Origin: Streptomyces silaceus
GTDB taxonomy: Bacteria; Actinomycetota; Actinomycetes; Streptomycetales; Streptomycetaceae
Direction: 5' to 3'
DNA length: 64,000 nucleotides
Assembly: GCF_001419745.1 (NCBI RefSeq)
Contig: NZ_LIRJ01000004.1
Coordinates: 1 to 64,000, forward strand
Part shown: positions 34,042 to 42,501 of the stretch, piece after piece
Position numbering within the stretch: the first letter of the stretch is position 1
Layout: each line of letters begins with the position of its first letter
Position numbers and translations under genes: made by a program
Notes under the pieces: generated by a model
Database searches by the model: none
What the model was told of the DNA's origin: nothing
Seen by the model: only the letters and a program-made list of their open reading frames with translations

Positions 34042-34571
34042 GTGAGGTCCGCGGCGTCCACGCCGACGACCTCGTACCGCACCGCGCCGGACACGGCGAC
34101 CTGCGCGGGCTGGTCGAGGCCGTACAGCTTCCGGTAGGACTCCCGGAGCATGCGCATCTCACGGATCGCCGCCAACTTCGGGCCGTCGTCGAGGAGCGGC
34201 TCACCGCCGGCGCCGGTGACGACCTTGCCGTGGGACACGACGACGTGGTCCCGCTCCAGGACTTCGAGGGCGGACACGAACAGGTCGTCGAGCTGCGCGG
34301 CCTCGGAGGCGATCAGCTCGGCGCCGGCGGATTGGAGGACGGCCTGACGGCACTTCTGGATCGCGCGCCATGCCTCGCCTTTGTTGCTGTAGCCGACGGC
34401 GTCCGCGATCTGCTGGTAGGTCAGTTTCGGGTTGCCGGCGCGCATGCGGGCTGCGGCGGCGGCGCGTTCGTCGTGGGCGGCAGTGGTGATGTAGTGCCCG
34501 CGTTTGTCGCGGGCTTGGCCGGGCGGTGGGAGTGGCTCGGCCGGTACGGGTGGCTCGTTACCGGTTGTCAT
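34038..34571 (-). CDS. Terminase small subunit
   Basis: 177 aa. A Pro-rich N-terminus is followed by a DNA-binding helix-turn-helix (LTYQQIADAVGYSNKGEAWR), then a helical oligomerisation region (EAAQLDDLFVSALEVLERDH) and LRESYRKLYGLDQP. Recognises the packaging site for the large subunit. ATG 34571 chosen; the frame before it runs through a terminator hairpin. First gene of the head operon. Confidence 0.85.
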   Translation of the reverse strand: MTTGNEPPVPAEPLPPPGQARDKRGHYITTAAHDERAAAAARMRAGNPKLTYQQIADAVGYSNKGEAWRAIQKCRQAVLQSAGAELIASEAAQLDDLFVSALEVLERDHVVVSHGKVVTGAGGEPLLDDGPKLAAIREMRMLRESYRKLYGLDQPAQVAVSGAVRYEVVGVDAADLT

Positions 34572-34619
34572 GGTGTGATGGTAACGGCGCGTGCGTCTGG
34601 TGGACGGTGGTGCACGGGT

Positions 34620-34654
34620 AGAGGCCCGCTCCCGGGTGGCGGGGGCGGGCCTCT
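34620..34654 (-). terminator. Strong hairpin between early-small genes and terminase
   Basis: AGAGGCCCGC (34620-34629) pairs perfectly with GCGGGCCTCT (34645-34654). It follows the 71-aa gene and precedes the terminase operon, so late genes probably have their own promoter just after it (about 34572-34619). Confidence 0.7.
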
Positions 34655-34666
34655 GGCGTGGGGCGG

Positions 34667-34882
34667 TCAGGAGCGCGGGGTCCATCGGGTCAGGCTGGCG
34701 CCCTCGTCGATGATCACGATCTGGCCGTTGACGGTCACCGGGTTGCCCTCCTCTTCGGCGTGGATGACCTCGGCTTCGACCATGGCGCTGCAGTTGGTGT
34801 TGGTGGGCACCCAGGTGCGGCCCCCGTCGTCGGAGTACTCGTGGTCGTACTGCTTGCTCTTGTCGAGGTTCAGGTCGCGCAT
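34667..34882 (-). CDS. Small hypothetical protein
   Basis: 71 aa, acidic beta-type protein (YSDDGGRTWVPTNTNC, NGQIVIIDEGASL). Opens MRDLNLDKSKQYDHEY. Lies before the terminase terminator with two other small leftward genes. Function unknown. Confidence 0.65.
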   Translation of the reverse strand: MRDLNLDKSKQYDHEYSDDGGRTWVPTNTNCSAMVEAEVIHAEEEGNPVTVNGQIVIIDEGASLTRWTPRS

Positions 34883-34898
34883 GGTGTGTCCCTCCCGG

Positions 34899-35075
34899 TC
34901 AGTCGTTGGCGCGGCGGTCGATTTCGTCGCTGACGCGGTCGGCGTAGTCGGCGTGGAACTCCTTCACGGACTCGCTGCACTTGTCGTAGCGGCTGTCGAT
35001 CAGCCGCAGGCAGGCGTCGCGTTCGTCTTGGAGTCCCTGGGTGGACATGTCGGCGAGGTGCTCGGAACGGGGCAT
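34899..35075 (-). CDS. Small helical protein, 58 aa
   Basis: 58 aa from ATG 35075 with an AGGAGAA ribosome site. Charged helical sequence MPRSEHLADMSTQGLQDERD with two Cys. Missed by a 60-aa cut-off at its true start, where the frame reads through from upstream. Function unknown. Confidence 0.6.
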   Translation of the reverse strand: MPRSEHLADMSTQGLQDERDACLRLIDSRYDKCSESVKEFHADYADRVSDEIDRRAND

Positions 35076-35092
35076 GGTGTTCTCCTCGTGGG

Positions 35093-35440
35093 TCAGGCGG
35101 CGAGCAGGAGCCGGGCGGCGAGTTGGTGGTAGCAGCGGCTGCCCTTGATTCCGGCGGGGCAGGTGCAGGCGGTGGGGGCGCTGCGGTAGGTCTCGGTGCC
35201 GTCGGTGGAGACGGCGAGGAACACCACGCTGCGGAGGGGGATGATCGCGGCGTCGGCGATCAACTCGCGGGCGCTGGCGACTTGGTGGGGCTTGTAGCCG
35301 GTGAGGTCGACGGTCTGCTCGGCCTGGCGGACCTTGCGGGCGCAGACCGGGCCGCGACCGGCGGCGATGGACTTCGGCGAGGTGAGCTTGCGGCCGCAGC
35401 CGAGGCAGGTGGTGTGCTGCTCGGTGGTGGTGTTCTGCAT
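35093..35440 (-). CDS. DUF6011/SWIM-type zinc finger protein
   Basis: 115 aa. N-terminal CLGCGRKL...GPVCARK is the DUF6011-like four-Cys finger common in Streptomyces phages and plasmids. The C-terminus has CTCPAGIKGSRCYH, a SWIM motif (CxC...CxH) used in DNA or protein binding. First gene of the leftward small-gene set, divergent from the ribbon-helix-helix gene with a palindromic operator between them. Confidence 0.75.
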   Translation of the reverse strand: MQNTTTEQHTTCLGCGRKLTSPKSIAAGRGPVCARKVRQAEQTVDLTGYKPHQVASARELIADAAIIPLRSVVFLAVSTDGTETYRSAPTACTCPAGIKGSRCYHQLAARLLLAA

Positions 35441-35461
35441 TGCGGCCCCCTCGGTCTTTAA

Positions 35462-35505
35462 CCTTGTGGGTACACGGTAAGCCTAAACCGTGTACCCACA
35501 CAAGG
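35462..35505. promoter_or_regulatory. Large palindromic operator in a divergent promoter region
   Basis: TGTGGGTACACGGT (35465-35478) is matched perfectly by ACCGTGTACCCACA (35487-35500) around an 8-base lower-GC centre (AAGCCTAA). The symmetry extends to CCTTG (35462-35466) and CAAGG (35501-35505) with a small offset. It lies between the zinc-finger gene (-) and the ribbon-helix-helix gene (+), a fit for autoregulation by the latter. Confidence 0.75.
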
Positions 35506-35542
35506 GGTTGCGTCGAAGAATCTCTGTGGGAACATGAGCTGC

Positions 35543-35794
35543 ATGGCCGCAGACGACAAGGACCACACCTTCGCCACCCGATTCCGCCTCCCGCGCCGCA
35601 TGTGGGACGCATACGGAACCGCCGCCGAGCGAACAGGTGTTGACCGCAGCGCAGACCTCGTCGCCCACGTCCGCGACTTCATCCGGCAGCACGGCAACGA
35701 GCAGGAGCTCGCCGAACTCGAAGCGGCCGAGCAGGAGCTCGCCGAGCGCCGCGCACGCAAGGGCGGCCGCCCGAAGAGGGACGCGAGCGCATGA
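35543..35794 (+). CDS. Ribbon-helix-helix-like DNA-binding protein
   Basis: 83 aa from ATG 35543 (or 86 aa from ATG 35534). The segment TFATRFRLPRRMWDAYGTAAERTGVDRSADLVAHVRDFI fits the ribbon-helix-helix fold: a strand, then two helices. The tail is Glu/Arg-rich with a basic end (KGGRPKRD). Likely represses its own divergent promoter through the palindrome 40-80 bases upstream. Operon with the next gene (ATGA overlap). Quoted segment is longer in the protein than any single motif; the fold is inferred by eye. Confidence 0.65.
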   Translation: MAADDKDHTFATRFRLPRRMWDAYGTAAERTGVDRSADLVAHVRDFIRQHGNEQELAELEAAEQELAERRARKGGRPKRDASA

Positions 35795-36054
35795 GCGAGT
35801 CTGTAGACCCCTATGAACTGCGCGCCCGGCAACTGCGGATCCTGGCCAGCCTGCACCGCAAGAGGGCCGACGAACTCGAAAGGACGGCCGAAGCAGGACT
35901 CGCGGCCCGCTCTATGCGCCGACTCACAGCCGCGCTGACCGCATCCGAGGTCCGTCAGATCGCCGAGCATCCCGACCTGGCCGAGCTCAACGTCCAGCTC
36001 GACGGCTTCTACGGCCCGGACGCGGACCGCCCGGACGACGAACCCACCGCATGA
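35791..36054 (+). CDS. Hypothetical protein paired with the RHH gene
   Basis: 87 aa, mostly helical (RILASLHRKRADELERTAEA), acidic C-terminus. Overlaps the RHH gene by 4 bases. An RHH protein plus small partner recalls antitoxin-toxin pairs, but no toxin motif is seen, so that idea is weak. Confidence 0.65.
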   Translation: MSESVDPYELRARQLRILASLHRKRADELERTAEAGLAARSMRRLTAALTASEVRQIAEHPDLAELNVQLDGFYGPDADRPDDEPTA

Positions 36055-36058
36055 CGAA

Positions 36059-36087
36059 GGCCCCGCCCGGAATCTCCAGGCGGGGCC
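36059..36087. terminator. Terminator between convergent genes
   Basis: GGCCCCGCC (36059-36067) pairs perfectly with GGCGGGGCC (36079-36087). It separates the + strand RHH pair from the - strand lipoprotein and marks the border between phage and conjugation modules. Confidence 0.75.
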
Positions 36088-36109
36088 GCTTCACGTCCGG
36101 CCTACGGAG

Positions 36110-36412
36110 CTACAGCGCAGCGCGGTTGATCTCGTTTCGCTTCTGCATGCCCTCCATGTACCGATCCAACTGATCGTCGTCGGGCAGGCCGTCGCACTCC
36201 TCCGGCTCCGCCTCCAACTCGGCATCCTCATCAGCCAAGAGGACATCGGCCCACGCATCGACGCACGCCTCTCGCTGCTCGGCCGCTGACAGCTTGGGTG
36301 TCTTCGTCACGGTCTTGGTGGCCTTCGGAGGCTCGCTGTCGTCCGAGCTGGAACAGCCGGCCAGGGCGAGCGCAGCGGCGGTGAGTAAGGCAGTGATGGC
36401 AGTGCGGCGCAT
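36110..36412 (-). CDS. Small lipoprotein
   Basis: 100 aa from ATG 36412. MRRTAITALLTAAALALAGC is a textbook signal peptide with lipobox LAGC (Cys20), followed by a Ser/Lys linker and an acidic domain with two Cys (REACVDAW, PEECDGLP) that may form a disulfide. Secreted and lipid-anchored. Last gene of the conjugation module; surface lipoproteins in such elements may act in entry exclusion, but this is inference. Confidence 0.78.
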   Translation of the reverse strand: MRRTAITALLTAAALALAGCSSSDDSEPPKATKTVTKTPKLSAAEQREACVDAWADVLLADEDAELEAEPEECDGLPDDDQLDRYMEGMQKRNEINRAAL

Positions 36413-36494
36413 GGTTCCCCCCAGGCGTGTGTGAGGCCCGGAGCGTAGCGGTGCGGGGGGTCCGCGCGGGCAGGAACCGCGAATGGCCCTGCGC

Positions 36495-36953
36495 TCAGAG
36501 GTTGGTGGTGCTCCGGCCGAACCCACGGTTGTGGTTCACGACGTGCTGAGAGATACGCATCGTCGTCCGCGGCCCCGTCATCCGGGCCAGCAGCACCAGC
36601 GCCACCAGCAGCACGAGCCCCGTGACCCCGCCCGCCGCAGCGCTGACGACCTGCGCGGTGCCCCACCCGACGCCTGCCGCGAGCACGCCCCCGCCGACGC
36701 CGGCGCCGAGCAGCCGCTGTGCCATCGGGTCGAACAGCGGCAGCGGGCGCAGATCGCGGGGCGGTGAGGGCGCGGCGGCCTGGATCTGGCTGCGGCGTAC
36801 GGCGACGGACCGCCGAGGGTCGTACGGGTCGGGCACGTGGACGATGGGGTCGTGCTCGTCGTACAGCTCGATGGGCTGAGGGTCGGGCGTGGGCGCGAAG
36901 CGCCGCCGCCCCGCGTGGAGGTCGGGCGTTCGGCCGGACGGCGACTCGTACAT
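36495..36953 (-). CDS. Transfer-region membrane protein
   Basis: 152 aa. An acidic/His cytosolic half (residues 1-78) precedes two close hydrophobic segments (LLGAGVGGGVLAAGVGWGTA and GVTGLVLLVALVLLA) and a short Asn/Arg-rich tail. ATG 36953. Located after the Mrr-like nuclease and translocase genes, like spread (Spd)-type membrane proteins of Streptomyces plasmids, though it has no clear family. Confidence 0.7.
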   Translation of the reverse strand: MYESPSGRTPDLHAGRRRFAPTPDPQPIELYDEHDPIVHVPDPYDPRRSVAVRRSQIQAAAPSPPRDLRPLPLFDPMAQRLLGAGVGGGVLAAGVGWGTAQVVSAAAGGVTGLVLLVALVLLARMTGPRTTMRISQHVVNHNRGFGRSTTNL

Positions 36954-36969
36954 GGCGCAGTGGGTCCTC

Positions 36970-37578
36970 TCAGAAGGTGGTGGCGCGGTTCCAGGGCGCG
37001 GCGGCGCGCTGGCCGCGCATCCACGCATGCAGGCGGCGGCCGTCGACGAGCTCGATGCCGACCTGGTGGGCGAACTGCCGCGCGGGCACGGTGAAATGGC
37101 TGGTGGTGACGATCGCGGCGTGGTGACAGTGGTGGGCGTCGCGGTAGGTGCCGTTGACGACCTGCACGGCCGGGTTGCCCACGCCGTTGCCGTGCCGGTG
37201 CCGCTTGGCCTGGATGAGGCCCCGGCGCCCGGACGGGTCGGTGTACAGGACGTCGGCGCCGTGGTCGTTCGCGCCGCCGACGACGGTGACGTCCCGGCAG
37301 CCGTCGCGGCGGCACAGGTCGGCGAGGAAGTGCTCGAACTGACGCGGCCCCATGGTGCGCGGGTTGGCGGCGACGAGGTGGCGGACCGGCGGAGCCCACA
37401 CGCCGTGCTGCATCCGCTGACGGCCGACGAGGCATGCCGCGGCCACCACCGCAACCACGAGGAGGGCCGCGAGCGCGGGCCGGTCGGCGAGCCAGCGGGC
37501 GCCGGTCAGCGTCCCCACCACGAGGAGCACCGCGCCGGTGGTGGTGAGCGGGCGCCTAGACCGTGCACGAGTCGGCAT
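36970..37578 (-). CDS. Membrane-tethered Mrr-like restriction endonuclease-fold protein
   Basis: 202 aa. Two hydrophobic helices at about residues 13-52 are followed by an Mrr_cat-type PD-(D/E)xK domain: GPRQFEHFLADLCRRDGC, then ANDHGADVLYTD with the metal-binding Asp and GLIQAKRH with the Gln/Lys pair. The C-terminus has HHAAIVTTSHFTVPA, as in Mrr. ATG 37578 overlaps the end of the translocase gene by 23 bases. Could cut DNA at the membrane during transfer or attack foreign DNA. Confidence 0.82.
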   Translation of the reverse strand: MPTRARSRRPLTTTGAVLLVVGTLTGARWLADRPALAALLVVAVVAAACLVGRQRMQHGVWAPPVRHLVAANPRTMGPRQFEHFLADLCRRDGCRDVTVVGGANDHGADVLYTDPSGRRGLIQAKRHRHGNGVGNPAVQVVNGTYRDAHHCHHAAIVTTSHFTVPARQFAHQVGIELVDGRRLHAWMRGQRAAAPWNRATTF

Positions 37579-39928
37579 GCTCGTCCTCCTCGCGCGTCGT
37601 CGGGGCCGGACCGAGGGCGTACACACCTCGAACTTCAGCGCCGTCCTTGACCTGTCGGTGGATCTCACCGGCCTTGGTCAGACGGGTGAAAGCGTTGTCG
37701 AGCGTCGAGCCCGCCAGCCCGGTCTCGCGACTGATGGTGTCCCGGTCGAGATAGGCGACCTCGTAGTCCTCCGGCGCCAACGGCGCTCCGTCCAGGGCCT
37801 GGACGTGCAGCGGGTCGGAGTGGTCCCGCAGCGCCCGGACGATCCGCTTGTCCGCGGACTCCTTCTTCGCGGAGGCCGGAAGGTCGACGCCCGGGGTGTA
37901 CTTCGAACCGCCGGACTCGGCAGGACCGGAGCCGTCCTTCTCGAATCCCGGAAGCGGCGTGTTGGCCAGCTCCTCCATGCGGTCCCGGTCGCCCCACCAG
38001 GGCACGTCTTCCGGGGCCGCGATCAGGTCGGGCTGGATGTGCGGGGTGGCGTCCTCCAGGATCCAGATGCGCTGCATCCCCGGGCGGCCGCCAGCCGATC
38101 CGACGAAGCCGAGGCCGAAGGTGCGGATCGGGTCGTCCTCGGCGATCTCGGCCGGGTTGTAGATCAGGGATTCCTCGCCGACCTTCCACACGTCGGGAAT
38201 GTCAGCCGGGTCGATGCCCTCGAACCCCTCCGGCAGGTCAGCCAGGTTCGTCTGATCGGAGTCGGTGCGCAGGATGATCCAGGAACCGCCCTTGATCAGG
38301 TTGGCGCGGATGGCCTGCTCTCCGCCGATCTGGTCGAGGTTGACGACATGGTTGATCAGGCAGAACGGCATCCCGATGAACCGGCCCTGCGACGTGAGTT
38401 CGCCGGTGATGAAGACGGCTTCCTTGCGGTCGACCGCGCGCGGGCCGAGCAGCCTGTTCGCCTCGTCCAGGATCGTGGGGGCGAGCGGGCGCATGGCGGA
38501 ATGCTGGAAGTTCTTCAGTTCGTATCGCGCGGCTTCCTGCTTGCGGTGCTGGCACACCCAGTAGGCGATCCGCATGGCGCCCAACGCGCCGTAGTCCTGA
38601 AGGCCTGCGTGCGCGGCCATGCGTGTGACTGCGGGGTTGGACGCGCCCTTGGGGTCTGCGTAGATCATCGCGCCCCCGTTGGCGTGGTACCCGAGCGCCA
38701 GGACCTGCGCCGCGCCACCCTTCCCGGACCCGGTCGCCCCCGCGATCACCACGTGCATGGCGCCCAGCACCGGATCGAGAATCGGGATCATCGACGGGTG
38801 GCCGGAGACCGTACGCCCCAGCGGGATCCGCCCGCCCTTGGTCATCCGCATCGCCTCCAGCCCCGGGAAGGGGTGGCCGCGCTCCAGCGGGGACTCCGGC
38901 ATCATCCGGACCATCGCCCGGCGCGGATCGTTCGCGATCGGCTCGTACGACACCAGCGTCGGCGAGGTCCGCAGCGCGCCCGCCAACGCCATCTGGTTGG
39001 GCACCCTGAGGACGTCCAACTCGTCGTCAGCCACCACGTACGCGGCCTGCCCGCCCGTGTTCGGGTCATCGACGACACCTTCGAGATGGGTCTTCTCCAT
39101 CAGCCCGCCGCGCCGCGCCGCGTACCGCTTCCACGCGCCCGCCAACGACGTCGGATCCAGATCAGCGGGCTTCGTCAGACTCACCGTGATCCGGGCCTCG
39201 CCGGAGTGGTCCCCCGTCTCGATCTCGATCCAGGCGGGATCCACCCGATACACGGACGACACCGCCTTCTTGTCGACGGTCACCCCGCTCCCCGCCGGGG
39301 CCAGGATGCGCCCGGCCCACCGGACCGGCCGCCCCGCCCGGTCGACCTCTACGTGCACGTCCGTGAGGACCTGGTGCTTATGGGTGCCGCTGTCGGGGCT
39401 GGAGATGAACGCCCCCCACCGCCGAAGGACGTCATCCGCGTCGGTGGGCAGAACCACGATGTCGCCCGCAGCGGCGGGCTCCTCGCGCGGCACGATCTGG
39501 CGGTGCCCGAAAACCGTCCGCAACTTGTACGGCACCAGCGCGACCGCCGCCCACCAGCCCAGCGACAGAATGCCGGGCACCGACGGCAGGGTCAGCACCC
39601 CGGCCATCAGCGCGTCCGCACCCTGCGGGCCCACGACGGTGCCCATGGACACCGCCATTCCGCTGGTGATCGCACTGAGGAACATCGGCCCGGCGTGCGC
39701 CCGGATGATGTCGCCGGCGGGCAGCTGCTCGACGATGTCCGGCGGGATCCGGTTCATGTAGTTCGCCGCAGTGAACGCGGTCGCCGCGACGGCACCGCAA
39801 CCCGCCGTGGCCGCCGCGCCCCCGTCCAGCAGCGGGGCCAGCAAACCGGTAACGACGGGCGCGACAGAGGTGGCCAGAGCGATGGCCCGCTCGGTGCCGG
39901 CCGCGCGCGGCGTCGTGATGGTGCTCAC
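37556..39928 (-). CDS. FtsK/SpoIIIE-like (TraB-type) DNA translocase
   Basis: 790 aa. Hydrophobic segments at about residues 14-50 and 70-135 anchor it in the membrane. The FtsK ATPase has Walker A AGATGSGKGG (about 394-403), MIYADPKGAS and the Walker B-like TILDEANRLL (about 485). The C-terminal 80 residues (YLDRDTISRETGLAGSTLDN) look like a winged helix, as in TraB, which binds 8-bp repeats of the transfer locus and moves double-stranded DNA between hyphae without a relaxase. Key gene of the transfer module; GTG 39928. Confidence 0.88.
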   Translation of the reverse strand: MSTITTPRAAGTERAIALATSVAPVVTGLLAPLLDGGAAATAGCGAVAATAFTAANYMNRIPPDIVEQLPAGDIIRAHAGPMFLSAITSGMAVSMGTVVGPQGADALMAGVLTLPSVPGILSLGWWAAVALVPYKLRTVFGHRQIVPREEPAAAGDIVVLPTDADDVLRRWGAFISSPDSGTHKHQVLTDVHVEVDRAGRPVRWAGRILAPAGSGVTVDKKAVSSVYRVDPAWIEIETGDHSGEARITVSLTKPADLDPTSLAGAWKRYAARRGGLMEKTHLEGVVDDPNTGGQAAYVVADDELDVLRVPNQMALAGALRTSPTLVSYEPIANDPRRAMVRMMPESPLERGHPFPGLEAMRMTKGGRIPLGRTVSGHPSMIPILDPVLGAMHVVIAGATGSGKGGAAQVLALGYHANGGAMIYADPKGASNPAVTRMAAHAGLQDYGALGAMRIAYWVCQHRKQEAARYELKNFQHSAMRPLAPTILDEANRLLGPRAVDRKEAVFITGELTSQGRFIGMPFCLINHVVNLDQIGGEQAIRANLIKGGSWIILRTDSDQTNLADLPEGFEGIDPADIPDVWKVGEESLIYNPAEIAEDDPIRTFGLGFVGSAGGRPGMQRIWILEDATPHIQPDLIAAPEDVPWWGDRDRMEELANTPLPGFEKDGSGPAESGGSKYTPGVDLPASAKKESADKRIVRALRDHSDPLHVQALDGAPLAPEDYEVAYLDRDTISRETGLAGSTLDNAFTRLTKAGEIHRQVKDGAEVRGVYALGPAPTTREEDEHADSCTV

Positions 39929-39955
39929 GGTGAAGCTCCTTCGAGACGGGGGCGG

Positions 39956-40336
39956 TTACTGCTGTTCGAGCCAGTCGCGGTCGAGGTTCTCCAAGCCGTC
40001 GACGTCCGAGCGGTCAAAGGCCTCCTGGAAGGCGCCGTGGCTGGCGGCGGCCTCGTCGCCCACGGCCTTGGCCTGCCCGGCGGTGTCCTGCGCCTTGGCG
40101 ACGTACGTCGAGAACCCGTCCGACAAACCGCGCAGGGTGCTGGCCAGCTCGTGCGACTCGGCGACGGTGTCCTTGTCGACGGACTTGCCTGCCATCTGGT
40201 CGGCTTCGCGGGCCGTCTCCGTGGCCTCCTCGTCGAGGACTTTCATCGCTTCCTGGGTCTCCTCGGCGTTCCGCAGCACCTTCTTCTGTAGGGCCGCGGC
40301 CTGCGCCTTCAGCGACTTGTACGTCAGCTCGCTCAT
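39956..40336 (-). CDS. Coiled-coil transfer-region protein
   Basis: 126 aa, acidic and almost wholly helical (LKAQAAALQKKVLRNAEETQ), with no Cys or membrane segment. Lies between the low-complexity protein and the translocase in one leftward operon. Similar small coiled-coil proteins accompany TraB-like genes in Streptomyces elements. Function unknown. Confidence 0.7.
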   Translation of the reverse strand: MSELTYKSLKAQAAALQKKVLRNAEETQEAMKVLDEEATETAREADQMAGKSVDKDTVAESHELASTLRGLSDGFSTYVAKAQDTAGQAKAVGDEAAASHGAFQEAFDRSDVDGLENLDRDWLEQQ

Positions 40337-40353
40337 GAGACAGTTCCTCCGGG

Positions 40354-42483
40354 TCAGGCCGACAGTGCCAGGTCGGACGGGTAGATGCCGCGGTCGGCGT
40401 AGAAACGCATCTCCGCGGGCTTGGTCAACTTGCTGTCGACGACGGCCTGATACAGCGGCCGGTAGCGGCCCTGCACGTTGGACAGGACGGCCTTGGCGAA
40501 GTCGTGGGCGCGCGCGGCCCGCGCGTGGACCTCGTCGGCCTCGTCGGCCTGCACCTTGGCCTTCTCCGCCAGCGTGGCCAGCTCGGCGACCAGGTCGTCA
40601 CCGCCCTCGACGCCCTTGCCTTCCTCGGCGAGCTTCTGGCAGTCGTCGGCCTGCTCGTGCGCCTGAGCGGCGAGCTGTTTCGTCGCCTCGGACACCTTGG
40701 CCAGGCCGTCGATGCGGGCCTCCAGGCGGCCCTCGTACTGGATGAAACAGCGCAGCTCCCCGCGGGAGATGCTCGTCTTGGTGAAGGCGTCTGAGGCCGG
40801 GAAGGTGATCCTCGACGCGTCGACGCCTTTCGCCTGGATCGGCGTGGGTTGAGACATGAACGGGTCCTCCATGGGCTCTTCGTCTTCGTCTTCGGCCGCG
40901 ATCGGGAAGGGACGGTCGAGGTCGTCCGTGTCCTTCGCTGCGGGCTTGTCGCTCTTCGTCGTGGGCTGGTCGTCGTCCCGGGTCCGGCCTATGGGGCCGC
41001 TCTTCGCCGGGGTCTTGTCCCTGCCGCTCGGCTTGCCCTTGTGCTCGTCGTGCGCCTTGTCGAGGCGGTCGTGCTCGCGGGCGTTCTTGTCCTTCTCGTC
41101 GCGCCAGCCATCGCGGGCGCCGTCGGCGTACGCCTTGACGTGGTCGACGACGCGGCGCGCGCGGCCGCCGTCGCCGTGCCCGATCTCGCGGGACTTCTGG
41201 AGCGAGGGTCCCTGCTGCTTCCCGGACTGCCCGGCGCCGTGACCAACGCTGCCGGACGAGGAGGGCGAGTCCTTGCCGGGCTTGCCGTCCTTGCCCTGCT
41301 TCCCCGGGCCGCCGTCCTTGCCCGCCCCCGAGGCCCCCGAGCCCTTCGAGCCGCCGGCGCCTTGCCCCTTCGGCCCGCCAGCCCCGGACCCGGACCCGGA
41401 TCCGGATCCCTTCGGGCCCGAGCCGGACGCCCCCGACGCCCCGGAGCCCTTCGAGCCGGGGCCGGACTTGCCGTCCGACTTGGACCCGGCACCGCCACGT
41501 CCCCCGCCCGACGCGGGCGCGTCCTTGCGGAGTGGGACCTTCTTCCCGCCGCCGGAGGCGCCACCATCCGCGCCACGCTGCGCCCCCGACTTCCGGTCCC
41601 CGGAGCCGGACGTGCCGCCACCGCCAGCGCCCTTCGAGCCGCCACCCGTGGCGCCCTTCGGGCCCGACCCGGAAGCGTTGCGCGTGGCGCCACCGGACGA
41701 CGTCCCCTTCCCGCCGCCCGTGGCGTCCTTCCTCGGACTCTTCGTGGCGCCCTCGGACCCGCTCCTCGTGGCGCCCTTCCCACCGCCCCCGGTGGCGCCG
41801 CCCCGGTCCGTGCCCGTGGCGCGGCCACGGCCGCCGCTCTTCTCCGGAGCGCCACCCTTCCCGGACCCTGCCGGGCCCTTACGGCTGTCCGTCCCGGCAC
41901 CGGACGACCCGCGCCCGCCACCCTTGTCGGACCGGCCCGCAGGGGAATTCTGCGCACTCCCATTGGACTGCCGAGGGGGCGGCACGTCCTTCTTCGAGTC
42001 CACTTTTCCGCCGCCCTTGTTCTCCGGCGTCTTCCCATTCGGGGCAGGCGAAGGAGCCGGTTTCGGCATCGGCGCACTGGAATGGTTCACAGACACCTGA
42101 CGCGACTCTTTCAACTGCCGCGCTTGCGCCTTCGCTTTCTCTACGTCCAGTCGCTTGTTCGCCGTGCCGCCGCCACGCCCCCACCGCTGCAGCGCGGCCA
42201 CGACCAGCGTCCGCAGGATCCCCGGAACCTGGCCCCGCGGCCCGGCCGGCGGCCGGTCTTCCCGGTACGGGGTGCCGTGATAGTCGGCGGACGAGCCCGC
42301 CGTATACGTTCCCTGCGGATCACCCGCGGGCGCGGCCGGGGCCTCGGGGGTCGGCCGGGCGGGTTGCACGGGGCGCAGCATGGACGCGATCAGCCCCTCC
42401 TCCCGGATCGGCCCACCGGGCAGACCGGCATCCGGAGAAGCGGGCGGGCCGGGCGCGCGCGGGGGCGCCGTGTCGGTCGCCAT
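40354..42483 (-). CDS. Long low-complexity Gly/Ser/Lys protein of the transfer operon
   Basis: 709 aa. Residues 1-100 are Pro-rich with one conserved-looking patch (GILRTLVVAALQRWGRG). About 110-470 is disordered Gly/Ser/Lys/Pro sequence with repeated GAT triplets. About 475-540 is charged, and 560-709 is helical (TKQLAAQAHEQADDCQKLAE) with an ordered end (YRPLYQAVVDSKLTKPAEMR). The helical end resembles the 126-aa protein encoded next. Its disordered body could be a flexible DNA- or wall-binding linker. No family recognised. Confidence 0.72.
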   Translation of the reverse strand: MATDTAPPRAPGPPASPDAGLPGGPIREEGLIASMLRPVQPARPTPEAPAAPAGDPQGTYTAGSSADYHGTPYREDRPPAGPRGQVPGILRTLVVAALQRWGRGGGTANKRLDVEKAKAQARQLKESRQVSVNHSSAPMPKPAPSPAPNGKTPENKGGGKVDSKKDVPPPRQSNGSAQNSPAGRSDKGGGRGSSGAGTDSRKGPAGSGKGGAPEKSGGRGRATGTDRGGATGGGGKGATRSGSEGATKSPRKDATGGGKGTSSGGATRNASGSGPKGATGGGSKGAGGGGTSGSGDRKSGAQRGADGGASGGGKKVPLRKDAPASGGGRGGAGSKSDGKSGPGSKGSGASGASGSGPKGSGSGSGSGAGGPKGQGAGGSKGSGASGAGKDGGPGKQGKDGKPGKDSPSSSGSVGHGAGQSGKQQGPSLQKSREIGHGDGGRARRVVDHVKAYADGARDGWRDEKDKNAREHDRLDKAHDEHKGKPSGRDKTPAKSGPIGRTRDDDQPTTKSDKPAAKDTDDLDRPFPIAAEDEDEEPMEDPFMSQPTPIQAKGVDASRITFPASDAFTKTSISRGELRCFIQYEGRLEARIDGLAKVSEATKQLAAQAHEQADDCQKLAEEGKGVEGGDDLVAELATLAEKAKVQADEADEVHARAARAHDFAKAVLSNVQGRYRPLYQAVVDSKLTKPAEMRFYADRGIYPSDLALSA

Positions 42484-42501
42484 GAATCCTCACCTTCCGG
42501 C

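Noticed and set aside
35543-36054. Toxin-antitoxin system
   Set aside because: RHH-like first gene fits, but the partner lacks any toxin family motif and the order gives no further support.
37538-40291. 917-codon plus-strand frame opposite the translocase
   Set aside because: Antisense of a gene with clear Walker motifs.
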